DNA from: Rossellomorea marisflavi
Lineage (GTDB): Bacteria > Bacillota > Bacilli > Bacillales > Bacillaceae_B
Direction: 5' to 3'
Length of the DNA stretch: 64,000 nucleotides
Assembly (NCBI RefSeq): GCF_022170785.1
Contig: NZ_CP081870.1
Span: forward strand, 3,968,001-4,032,000
Positions within the stretch are counted from its first letter, which is position 1; every line of letters starts with the position of its first letter. Below are positions 1 to 6,976 of this stretch, piece after piece. The notes beneath the pieces were generated by a model. That model saw nothing but the letters and a program-made list of their open reading frames with translations. It searched no databases and was not told where the DNA came from. Made by a program: the position numbers and the translations under genes.

Positions 1-177
1 CCCGATTTTTTCCCGAAGCTGGAGCATGCTTACCAGGAATACTCCCTGATGATAATGCCATTTTCCGTCAGGCGGCAGTTCACTCGCCTTGTAGGCTGAC
101 ATAAGGGATTCACAGGCTGCCTTCCCCCATGCAAGCGGTGATGTCAATTCATTCTTCCGATTGAGTGCTGTTTCCAT
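1..177 (-). CDS. Glycoside hydrolase family 105 (YesR/YteR-like), N-terminal fragment cut by window edge
   Basis: Only the first 59 codons lie in the window; the gene runs off the left edge. The start codon is the ATG at 177, behind a GGGAG-type ribosome binding site. The peptide contains PLAWGKAACESLM and then GKWHYHQGVFL, which resembles the start of GH105 unsaturated rhamnogalacturonyl hydrolases; these cytoplasmic enzymes remove the unsaturated sugar from oligosaccharides made by pectate or rhamnogalacturonan lyases. It follows the permease genes closely on the same strand, as yesR follows yesQ in B. subtilis. The family call rests on a short fragment plus context, so GH88 or another (alpha/alpha)6-barrel hydrolase cannot be excluded. 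Confidence 0.6.
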   Translation of the reverse strand, partial: METALNRKNELTSPLAWGKAACESLMSAYKASELPPDGKWHYHQGVFLVSMLQLREKIG

Positions 178-210
178 TCCACGTTCACTCCCGTTTAAAG
201 TTTTTTCATA

Positions 211-1053
211 TTATCCTTTCAATCCGCTCGTACTGATTCCATCCACGATGTAACGTTGGAAGAAGAAGAAAATGATGAAGATCGGAATGATACTGAGCGT
301 CGACATGGCGAACATCGCTCCCCAGTTGGTGACGGAGTTCGGGTCAGAGAATAGCTTCAGGGCAAGGGATACCGGATACTTCTCCGGAGTGGACAAGTAA
401 ATGAGCGGACCCATGAAATCATCCCATCTCCAATAGAAGGAGAAGATGGCTGAAGTCATCATTGCCGGTACGACAAGTGGCACAATGACCCTGAAGAAGA
501 TACCGAACGTGCTGCATCCGTCGATCTTCGCTGCCTCATCAAGCTCCACCGGGATGGTCCGGATGAACTGCATGATCAGGAAGATGAAGAACGGGATCCC
601 GAAGAAGGTCGGGAGGATGAGCGGCAGATACGTATCGATCCAGCCGAATTTGTTGAACATTATATACTGCGGGATCATGACCATCTCGAACGGCAGCATC
701 ATGGTAAGCATCATACAGATGAACCAGATGCTTTTACCCCTGAACTTGATCCGTGCAAATCCATAGGCAATGATCGTGGAGGATATGATGCTTCCCACCG
801 TGGCGACGACGGCAATGATGGCCGAGTTGATGAAGAAGGTCTTGAAAGTGATACCGGCGAACCCTTCCCACCCTGTGATATAGTTCTCAAAATGGAGTTC
901 ATCAGGTATCAGTGAATAGGCGTTGACGAAAACGCTGGAGCTCTCTTTCAACGAGCTGCTGACCATCCAGACGAGGGGATAGATCATGATGAGGGTGAAC
1001 ACAATCAACAGCGTGTGCTGGACGATTTTGAACGTGCGTTTCTTATTCTGCAT
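211..1053 (-). CDS. yesQ: Carbohydrate ABC transporter permease (YesQ/LplC-like)
   Basis: This 280-residue inner-membrane permease has about six transmembrane segments. It carries the binding-protein-dependent transport signature near residues 173-200 (ELDEAAKIDGCS then a hydrophobic IVPLVVPA), the site that docks the ATPase. It belongs to the CUT1 sugar importer group, pairing with the next upstream permease and the lipoprotein at 2144-3454. No ATPase gene is seen in the cluster; CUT1 importers of this type usually share a housekeeping MsmX-like ATPase. The start ATG follows an AAGGAGG site. The symbol reflects the surrounding yesM-yesR gene order; close paralogs such as LplC or YtcP would look the same. 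Confidence 0.8.
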   Translation of the reverse strand: MQNKKRTFKIVQHTLLIVFTLIMIYPLVWMVSSSLKESSSVFVNAYSLIPDELHFENYITGWEGFAGITFKTFFINSAIIAVVATVGSIISSTIIAYGFARIKFRGKSIWFICMMLTMMLPFEMVMIPQYIMFNKFGWIDTYLPLILPTFFGIPFFIFLIMQFIRTIPVELDEAAKIDGCSTFGIFFRVIVPLVVPAMMTSAIFSFYWRWDDFMGPLIYLSTPEKYPVSLALKLFSDPNSVTNWGAMFAMSTLSIIPIFIIFFFFQRYIVDGISTSGLKG

Positions 1054-1070
1054 ATGCGCTTCCTCCTTCC

Positions 1071-2057
1071 CTATTTGTTATCGGATTCATAGTGAACCCA
1101 GTGCTTGGATGTTTTGAAGATCAGACCTGTCAGGACGGCGATGATGATGAGCATGAACCAAGCCATGGCTGATGCATACCCCATATCGAAGTATTCAAAT
1201 GCCCTTCTATACATATACAGGACGTACAAGAGCGTACTGTTCACCGGACCGCCGTTGGTGACGACGAAGCTCGGCGTAAAGGCCATGAAGCCCTGGATGA
1301 TCTGCATGATCATATTGAACAGGATGACCGGTGTCAGAAGCGGCAGGGTGATGATGAAGAACTGCTTGATCGGAGAAGCCCCGTCCACACTTGATGCTTC
1401 ATAATAGGTTTTCGGGATGTTCCGCAGCCCTGCAAGGAAGATCAGCATGGAAGAACCGAACTGCCATCCGTACAGGACGATCAGCGTCCAGATCGCCGTC
1501 TTCGGATCACCTAGCCATGAATGGGTCGGAATTCCGAGAAGGGCAAGGATGGAGTTGAATGCCCCGTCGTTCCCGAAAAGCTGCCTCCACATGATTGAAA
1601 CCGCGATGCTTCCACCGACGACGGATGGAAGGTAGAGGAGAGTACGATACAATCCCGCCATTTCGACCACCTTATTGAGGGCGAGTGCTACAAGGAGGGC
1701 GAAGATGAGTCGGAACGGAACGGCGACACCTGCGTACATGAGGGTGACTTTGAACGATTGCCAGAACGTTTCATCCCCTGTGAACATCCGTACGTAGTTG
1801 TCAAGGCCGATCCAGTTCGGCTCACTCATCAGATCATAGTCTGTAAATGATAGATACAGTGAATAGAGGATAGGATATAAGGTCAATAGGAAGAACCCAA
1901 GAAGGAATGGCGAAATGAACAAGTATCCTGTCACATTCTGATAGTCGGATTTTTTCTTCCGTTTCGGACCGGTGGGCTTCAATTCGGTGATAGGCTTTGG
2001 ATCAACGGCAGTCTCTCTCAGTACCGGAATCGGATCATCTGATTTATTCGGCAGCAC
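1071..2057 (-). CDS. yesP: Carbohydrate ABC transporter permease (YesP/LplB-like)
   Basis: This 328-residue permease is the first of a CUT1 pair. A long charged cytoplasmic tail of roughly 40 residues (ending in KRKKKSDY) precedes the first membrane segment, GYLFISPFLLGFFLLTLYP. The EAA-type ATPase-docking loop is at about residues 219-240 (YYEASSVDGAS, then an ITLPLLTP helix). The start is a GTG at 2057 behind AAAGGGGTGG. The gene is 17 bp from the second permease gene, so the two are probably co-translated. Together they should form the channel for the sugar bound by the YesO-like lipoprotein. Confidence 0.8.
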   Translation of the reverse strand: MLPNKSDDPIPVLRETAVDPKPITELKPTGPKRKKKSDYQNVTGYLFISPFLLGFFLLTLYPILYSLYLSFTDYDLMSEPNWIGLDNYVRMFTGDETFWQSFKVTLMYAGVAVPFRLIFALLVALALNKVVEMAGLYRTLLYLPSVVGGSIAVSIMWRQLFGNDGAFNSILALLGIPTHSWLGDPKTAIWTLIVLYGWQFGSSMLIFLAGLRNIPKTYYEASSVDGASPIKQFFIITLPLLTPVILFNMIMQIIQGFMAFTPSFVVTNGGPVNSTLLYVLYMYRRAFEYFDMGYASAMAWFMLIIIAVLTGLIFKTSKHWVHYESDNK

Positions 2058-2143
2058 GAAGGTCCACCCCTTTCTTCAATATGATGGAATAATGGCGGCC
2101 CGGTCAGGTTCGCCGGGCCGTAACAAATGCTATGGGGATAAGC

Positions 2144-3454
2144 TTACCTGCCCAGGATGCTTTCTGCTTTCTTGCGGAATTCTTTTGCTCCGTCTTTTGG
2201 TGACAGCTGACCGTACATGACGAGCTCATCCACTTCCTGCAGGGCACCTAGTACTTCTGACGCCTGTTGAGGATAGTTGGAATCGATCGGAGAACTGTTG
2301 TCGGTCACCATTTCGATATAATCGAATACTTTTTTGTCCGTCTCGCTCAGTGTACTGGCCATTTCATTACGGATCTCTTCTTTGATCGGCACTCCACGGT
2401 CGGACCCACCGATTTCATACACTTCAATATTATTCGTAAAGAAGTCGATGAAGCGCGCTGCCTCTTCCTTATGCTTGGAGTTTTCACTTACCGACCAGAG
2501 CATGGCAGGTTTCAGGAACATCCCTTCCCTGTTGTTGTCACCCGGAAGAAGGGTCATGGCAAGCTCCTGTTCACTTGCACTGTCAAGGGCCGTGGCCTGG
2601 TTGGACCAACGGAAATCAAATGGCGCTTTGCCGTGAACGATGAGCTCATCTTCCACCCCTTTGATCTGTTGGATTGTGTCGTAACCAGGTGCTACTCCCT
2701 CGTCGACCATCTTCTTGTTCATTTCAAAGTAATCGCTCAGCAGCTTATCATCTTTATAGCCAAGAGCCGTTCCGTCTTCGCTGAAGAGCTTCTGACCTTT
2801 TTCCCTCAAATAATATTCGAATAGGTTCTTAGGTTCCATGAGTCTGGTTCCAAATTCACCGGTCTTTTCATGGACTTTTTTAGCGATATCCATATACTCA
2901 TCCCAAGACCAGTTGCCATCCAAGTTCTCTACTCCGACTTCCTTCAGCATGTCGACATTGTAGAATGCGGTGAGGGCGTTGGTCCCTGTCGGAATTCCAA
3001 GAACCTTATCTCCCTGCTTCCCGGAATCCATGATGATGTCGCTTACGCCATCTACGTTGATGGTGCCGTCTTCCACATATTCAGAGAGGTCTGCGAGAAG
3101 GTTCTTATCGGCGTACTGATTGAGATACTCCCCAAAGTTCTGCTGCATGATATCAGGCAGGTTGTTCCCCGCTGCCTGAGCGGCCATTTTCTCGAAGTAT
3201 CCGTCAAAGCCCGTGAATTCAGAAGTGATCTTGATATCCGGATTTTCTTCTTCGAATTTCTTGATGATCTCCTGTGTCTGGTCATGACGGCTTTGAGAGC
3301 CCCACCATGTCATTCTCAGTTCTACTTTGCCGTCCTTCGTCTTGCCGTCCTTGCTGTCTGATGAACTCCCTGTTGAAGAAGAACATCCTGCGAGGAACGT
3401 CGTCAACACCAATCCCAGTGCCATGGTTTTCATTACTATCGGTTTCCATCTCAT
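2144..3454 (-). CDS. yesO: Extracellular sugar-binding lipoprotein of ABC importer (YesO-like)
   Basis: The 436-residue product has a lipoprotein signal ending in the lipobox LAGC near residue 23, so it should be anchored to the outer face of the membrane. The body is a family 1 extracellular solute-binding protein (WWGSQSRHDQTQEIIKKFEEENPDIKI near the N-terminus; FNNAT-like central region; CUT1 partners downstream). It captures an oligosaccharide, presumably a pectin or rhamnogalacturonan fragment given the GH105 gene and the YesMN-like two-component system nearby. The start follows GGGAGG with a 9-nt spacer. A cre-like site lies about 23 bp upstream of the start. Confidence 0.8.
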   Translation of the reverse strand: MRWKPIVMKTMALGLVLTTFLAGCSSSTGSSSDSKDGKTKDGKVELRMTWWGSQSRHDQTQEIIKKFEEENPDIKITSEFTGFDGYFEKMAAQAAGNNLPDIMQQNFGEYLNQYADKNLLADLSEYVEDGTINVDGVSDIIMDSGKQGDKVLGIPTGTNALTAFYNVDMLKEVGVENLDGNWSWDEYMDIAKKVHEKTGEFGTRLMEPKNLFEYYLREKGQKLFSEDGTALGYKDDKLLSDYFEMNKKMVDEGVAPGYDTIQQIKGVEDELIVHGKAPFDFRWSNQATALDSASEQELAMTLLPGDNNREGMFLKPAMLWSVSENSKHKEEAARFIDFFTNNIEVYEIGGSDRGVPIKEEIRNEMASTLSETDKKVFDYIEMVTDNSSPIDSNYPQQASEVLGALQEVDELVMYGQLSPKDGAKEFRKKAESILGR

Positions 3455-3476
3455 CCCTTTGAACCTCCCTTTATAT

Positions 3477-3490
3477 TGAAAGCGTTTTCT
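3477..3490. promoter_or_regulatory. cre (catabolite-responsive element) upstream of yesO-like gene
   Basis: TGAAAGCGTTTTCT matches the Bacillus CcpA consensus TGWAARCGYTWNCW at every position. It sits between any upstream promoter and the ribosome binding site of the sugar-binding protein gene, where CcpA would block transcription when preferred sugars are present. Confidence 0.65.
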
Positions 3491-3647
3491 TATGTCTTGT
3501 TTTATCTTAATGGATTAGGATAATTGATTAAATAAAATTTTCAGATATCTTTGTATAAAAAACAGACTTTGTTTTTTCCTTGGAACGTTTTTCTACTACC
3601 TAATACCGCTGTTGATTTCCGCGAACTTGTAGGGATCGATCCCTAAA

Positions 3648-3785
3648 GCGGTCCGTTCCTTTCCGCTGCAGGCACTTGCTTTCCGCGGGGAGGAAGTCGA
3701 GCCTCCTCAGCTGCGCTTCCGGGGTCTCGAGCTTTCCTCCTTCCCGCAGGAGTCAAGTGCCTTCCGCTCCAATCCACTCTGAAGG
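3648..3785. repeat. Palindromic intergenic repeat, copy 1
   Basis: This is one copy of the roughly 120-130-bp GC-rich family seen about eleven times in the window. Outer arms GGCACTTG (3671-3678) and CAAGTGCC (3754-3761) pair perfectly, and inner arms TCGAG (3697-3701) and CTCGA (3726-3730) pair perfectly. It lies between the 2TM-protein gene and the yesO-like gene. No coding function is seen. Confidence 0.85.
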
Positions 3786-3883
3786 ATCAATCCTACCGTG
3801 CCTATAAAAAAAGACCCCTATTGATAGAGAATAGACCTCTACAATGGAGCCTAAAAAAGCACTATTTTATACCTCTTGATCCG

Positions 3884-4525
3884 TCACTCAACATTCCTCT
3901 TATAATAGTAAAAGTACATGCTGAGCGGCCACCAGGTGATGGCGAAGATTGGGTAGATGGCCCAGATTTCGTGGGGGGTGGTGATGGTGTTGACGGTGAT
4001 GAAGAATGCACTGATGTATATGGAGGCGATGATGGAGAATTCGAGGTGCCTCTTCGTTTTTGCATAGTACATGGACAATGGCCACCATAGGAAGACGAAG
4101 GCCGGGTAGACGGCCCATGGATGGCCCGGCTCGAGGAACAGGTTGAGTCCGGTGTAGTACAAGATGGCGACGGCGCTTCCGATCCACGAGGCTGCATAGG
4201 TCCTTGCCCATCTGCCGAGTACGGTAAAGACCGACCAGCCGATGATGGGGAAAACGGCATAAAGGGCCCACGGATAATGAGGCGTGGTCCTCATGTTCTC
4301 AATGACCAAATACAGGACAAGGATGAAGCTGACGAGGTATGAAAACACCTTGTATCTCCCTTTTCGGGTAAAAAAAACAGAGACCGGCCAGAGGATCATG
4401 GCATATGCCGGGTAAAGGGTCCAGATGAGGTCGGGATGCCGGAGTACAAAGATGTTCGTCAACGTCAGGAAGATGACGATGAGCGCACCTCCCCCAATGG
4501 CAAACGCGATATGCTGCCTTTTCAT
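3884..4525 (-). CDS. Membrane protein made of repeated two-helix (2TM-like) units
   Basis: The 213-residue protein is almost wholly hydrophobic, with about eight predicted membrane helices. It consists of four units of roughly 45-50 residues, each ending in a variant of W-x-x-YP-x-FA-x-x-WWPLSMY followed by a basic KR-rich turn. The clearest copies are WAVYPAFVFLWWPLSMYYAK and WAIYPIFAITWWPLSMYFYY; the first two are more diverged. The start ATG overlaps the stop of the upstream gene (ATGA), indicating translational coupling. The upstream protein ends in the same unit. Function is unknown; the PadR context suggests a membrane-stress or small-molecule response, which is inference. Confidence 0.75.
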   Translation of the reverse strand: MKRQHIAFAIGGGALIVIFLTLTNIFVLRHPDLIWTLYPAYAMILWPVSVFFTRKGRYKVFSYLVSFILVLYLVIENMRTTPHYPWALYAVFPIIGWSVFTVLGRWARTYAASWIGSAVAILYYTGLNLFLEPGHPWAVYPAFVFLWWPLSMYYAKTKRHLEFSIIASIYISAFFITVNTITTPHEIWAIYPIFAITWWPLSMYFYYYKRNVE

Positions 4526-4941
4526 TTACGCCAACCTTTTTTCCTCAGTCTGTAATAATACATGGAGAGCGGCCACCAAAGGATGGCAAATGTCGGATAG
4601 ACGAACCAGATGGTCTTCGGGGTATAGTAGAAATTGATGAACACGAAGAGGGCGATGATCAAGGCGCTTCCCCAAATGGAAAAACCGAGATTGATCTTCG
4701 TCATATCCTTTTTGGCTGTGGGAAGGGTCTCCCCTACACCGAGCTCCCGCTTCAGATCCTTGATATCGCCGAAATCGACGATGGCTTTGTTGATGGCATC
4801 TTCTTCTTCCTTGCCCTCTGCCATCAGGTCATAGACCTTTTCCTCAAGGTTCTGGATGATTTCCAGTTTCAACGCTTCTGTTCTCTCACTGTAGGGCACA
4901 TCGTCAAACAAGTCCTCTACATGATGCTGAATCTTCCTCAA
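4522..4941 (-). CDS. HAAS / permease-prefix-domain protein with C-terminal 2TM unit
   Basis: The 139-residue protein has an acidic soluble N-terminal half (about residues 1-75) resembling the HAAS or permease-prefix domain that accompanies PadR regulators in Firmicutes. Two membrane helices follow, ending in YPTFAILWWPLSMYYYR. The TTG start at 4941 is chosen because GGAGGGG lies five bases upstream and the TTG overlaps the PadR stop codon (TTGA). An upstream ATG at 4989 is in frame but lacks a ribosome binding site and lies inside the PadR gene. Genes of this type are normally regulated by, and possibly signal with, the adjacent PadR protein. The exact role is unknown. Confidence 0.7.
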   Translation of the reverse strand: MRKIQHHVEDLFDDVPYSERTEALKLEIIQNLEEKVYDLMAEGKEEEDAINKAIVDFGDIKDLKRELGVGETLPTAKKDMTKINLGFSIWGSALIIALFVFINFYYTPKTIWFVYPTFAILWWPLSMYYYRLRKKGWRK

Positions 4942-5264
4942 TTTAACCCCTCCATGAACACATCTATGATTTCTTTCGTCTGTTTCCATTCTGCTGCCGC
5001 TTCCCTTAAATAGGCCCTGCCCAATGTGGTGATGCGATAATATTTCCGCTTTCCTCCATGGGAGACATCACCGAAATAGGATTCAATGAGGTCTTTTTTC
5101 TCGAGGCGCTGGAAGACCGCATACAGGGTCGCTTCCTTGATCTGGAAGCGATCGTCGGTCCGTTCGCTGATCTGCTTTGAAATTTCATATCCATACTGAT
5201 CCTCTTCAAAGATCAGACGCAGGATGATGGAGTCCAGATGACCCCGGATACTGTCGCTTCGAAT
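4938..5264 (-). CDS. PadR-family transcriptional regulator with a non-AUG start
   Basis: Reading the minus strand gives about 108 residues, IIRSDSIRGHLDSII at the start, then EEDQYGYEISKQISERT, IKEATLYAVFQRLEKKDLI and GGKRKYYRITTLG. This is a complete PadR winged-helix domain. There is no ATG, GTG or TTG in frame before the conserved N-terminus: an in-frame TGA lies just upstream at about 5273-5271, and the nearest possible starts are ATT (5264) or ATC (5267) behind GGAG. Either a rare AUU/AUC start is used, or a 2-base deletion separates the gene from a GTG at 5274. Translation of the next gene is coupled to it through a TTGA overlap. Confidence 0.7.
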   Translation of the reverse strand: MRSDSIRGHLDSIILRLIFEEDQYGYEISKQISERTDDRFQIKEATLYAVFQRLEKKDLIESYFGDVSHGGKRKYYRITTLGRAYLREAAAEWKQTKEIIDVFMEGLN

Positions 5265-5325
5265 GATCGTTCACTCCGTTCAGAAAAGGGTTCTACTATA
5301 GAAGCTCCTTTACATTGGTATATCT

Positions 5326-5363
5326 CATAGAGTAATTTTACGATTTATTACTCTATGTGTCAA
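5326..5363 (-). promoter_or_regulatory. Sigma-A promoter with overlapping inverted repeat (probable PadR operator)
   Basis: On the minus strand TTGACA (5363-5358) is followed after exactly 17 bp by TAAAAT (5340-5335). The perfect 10-bp inverted repeat CATAGAGTAA (5326-5335) and TTACTCTATG (5348-5357) covers the spacer and the -10 element. Such placement is typical of an autorepressor operator, so the PadR protein encoded just downstream is the likely ligand. The promoter strength is direct reading; the binding partner is inference. Confidence 0.7.
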
Positions 5364-5422
5364 AGTAATTTTTCATGTAAAAAGGAGGCAACCTCAAATG
5401 GATCACCCCCCTCTCTTCATAA

Positions 5423-6976
5423 TCAAACCTGTTCCCTGTTTAAATACTCCTTTGGTGTCACCCCGACATACTTCTTGAACACCTGTCCGAAATACCTCGG
5501 GTTATTACCGAAGCCCACCGCCTCGGCGACTTCGAAGACCTTGATCTCCCCGCTGCGTTCCATGAGGTCTACCGCTTTTTGGATTCTTTTATCCAACAGG
5601 TAGTTGGAGAATTTCTCTCCTTTTTCCTTTTTGAACAGCTTGCCGATATAGTCTGAGTTCATATAGAGGACGTCGTTGGCCACCTGAGAGAGGGAGAGGT
5701 CGGGATCAGATAGATGCTCATCCACGTAGTCCATCATGCGCTGGATGATGCTGCTCTGTGAGACCTTATTCCGCTGAAACCGCTCGCCTGCAATGTCACG
5801 TGCTGCATTTTCGATGAAACTCCTCAATTCTTCGAAGGAATCCAGGTTGCTGACGATCATCACGTCTTTGAGGAGATCATCCATCCTTTGTGACTGACGA
5901 ATCATGAGCATGAACAGCTCAATGCAGTGGGATTTCAATACATTGACGGGATAGCGCTTCTCGTCGATCTCGATAAAAAAATGCCTCAGATGGCACTCGG
6001 CCTCTTCCACGTTTCCACTTTTCAGCATATAGAGGAACTCATCGTGATCAAAAAGGAGGGTATCATTGCTGACGGCCTCATCCCTTACGTCCCTTGTCGT
6101 CAGGATACTGTTATTCCCCAGATAAAAACTTTGGGACAAGCAGGAGATCGTCTCCCCGTATGCTTCTTTCAGTCCTTCCGGCGTGCTCGGTTCACTTAAA
6201 GCCGTGGTAAACGTTTTACGATAATATGTGGAATACTCTTTCCTGAACTCCTTGATATGTTCGATGAGCTCCCGTTCTCCGGCGGCTTCTCCTTCAATGA
6301 GGAGCAGGATGCGCTCTCCGGTGATAGTGGACAGGATGATGTGGTGATGCTTCAACAGCTCGTTCGTCAGTGCTTCCTTCAAAACGAAGCGCTCATCGAT
6401 GTCATGATCATCATCAAGATGGAATACAAGAATCCGGTACGTCTCTTCCCTGAGATCAAAGAGCTTCCCGTAGTGCTCCCAGTCTTCCGGCCAATAGGTC
6501 TTTCCCGTAAGGTAATCCTTGAGGAACTGTTCCTTAGCGATGGGAAGGACCCTGTGCAGACTTTGCTGGATTTCCTGATAGACCTCCTGCTTCTGCTTTT
6601 CTTCATCAAGCCCCTCTACGATTTGTTGAAGGGCCTCCTCTATCTTCTCTTCGTTGCTCGGCTTCAGAAGATAATGCTTGACGTTATACTCCATGACCCC
6701 TTTTGCATATTCAAACTCATCATAACCCGAGAGGACGATGAACCGGATATGGGGATGGATAGCGTGAACCTTCTGGATGAGCTCCACCCCGTTCATCCCT
6801 GGCATCTTGATATCAGTAATGACGATATCGACGGGGTTTTCCCGGATCCACTCGTAGGCCATCACCCCATTATGCGCCTTGTACGTCAATTCCGTTCCGC
6901 ACTCTCCCCAGCGCACGAGGGCTGCGATCCCCTCCAGGATATTCAGCTCATCATCTGCAATCAACACGCTATACAT
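5423..6976 (-). CDS. yesN: AraC-type response regulator (YesN-like)
   Basis: The product is about 517 residues. An N-terminal receiver domain carries the acidic pair ADDE near residues 7-10 and a phospho-acceptor aspartate in VITDIKMPGMNG near residue 55. A long middle region is followed by a C-terminal AraC helix-turn-helix pair (about residues 415-515; SLSQVANDVLYMNSDYIGKLFKKEKG and VGFGNNPRYFGQVFKKYVGVTPKEY). The ATG at 6976 is preferred over the upstream GTG because GGAGG lies eight bases before it. It overlaps the kinase gene by eight bases. It probably activates the adjacent sugar-uptake genes when the YesM-like kinase senses substrate. Confidence 0.85.
   Translation of the reverse strand: MYSVLIADDELNILEGIAALVRWGECGTELTYKAHNGVMAYEWIRENPVDIVITDIKMPGMNGVELIQKVHAIHPHIRFIVLSGYDEFEYAKGVMEYNVKHYLLKPSNEEKIEEALQQIVEGLDEEKQKQEVYQEIQQSLHRVLPIAKEQFLKDYLTGKTYWPEDWEHYGKLFDLREETYRILVFHLDDDHDIDERFVLKEALTNELLKHHHIILSTITGERILLLIEGEAAGERELIEHIKEFRKEYSTYYRKTFTTALSEPSTPEGLKEAYGETISCLSQSFYLGNNSILTTRDVRDEAVSNDTLLFDHDEFLYMLKSGNVEEAECHLRHFFIEIDEKRYPVNVLKSHCIELFMLMIRQSQRMDDLLKDVMIVSNLDSFEELRSFIENAARDIAGERFQRNKVSQSSIIQRMMDYVDEHLSDPDLSLSQVANDVLYMNSDYIGKLFKKEKGEKFSNYLLDKRIQKAVDLMERSGEIKVFEVAEAVGFGNNPRYFGQVFKKYVGVTPKEYLNREQV

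Noticed and set aside
2267..2824. Open frame of 185 codons on the plus strand inside the yesO-like gene
   Set aside because: It is antisense to a well-supported lipoprotein gene and shows no recognised domain.
4989..4989. Upstream ATG for the HAAS-type gene giving 155 residues
   Set aside because: No ribosome binding site; it would overlap the PadR gene by about 50 bases, while TTG at 4941 has an ideal site.
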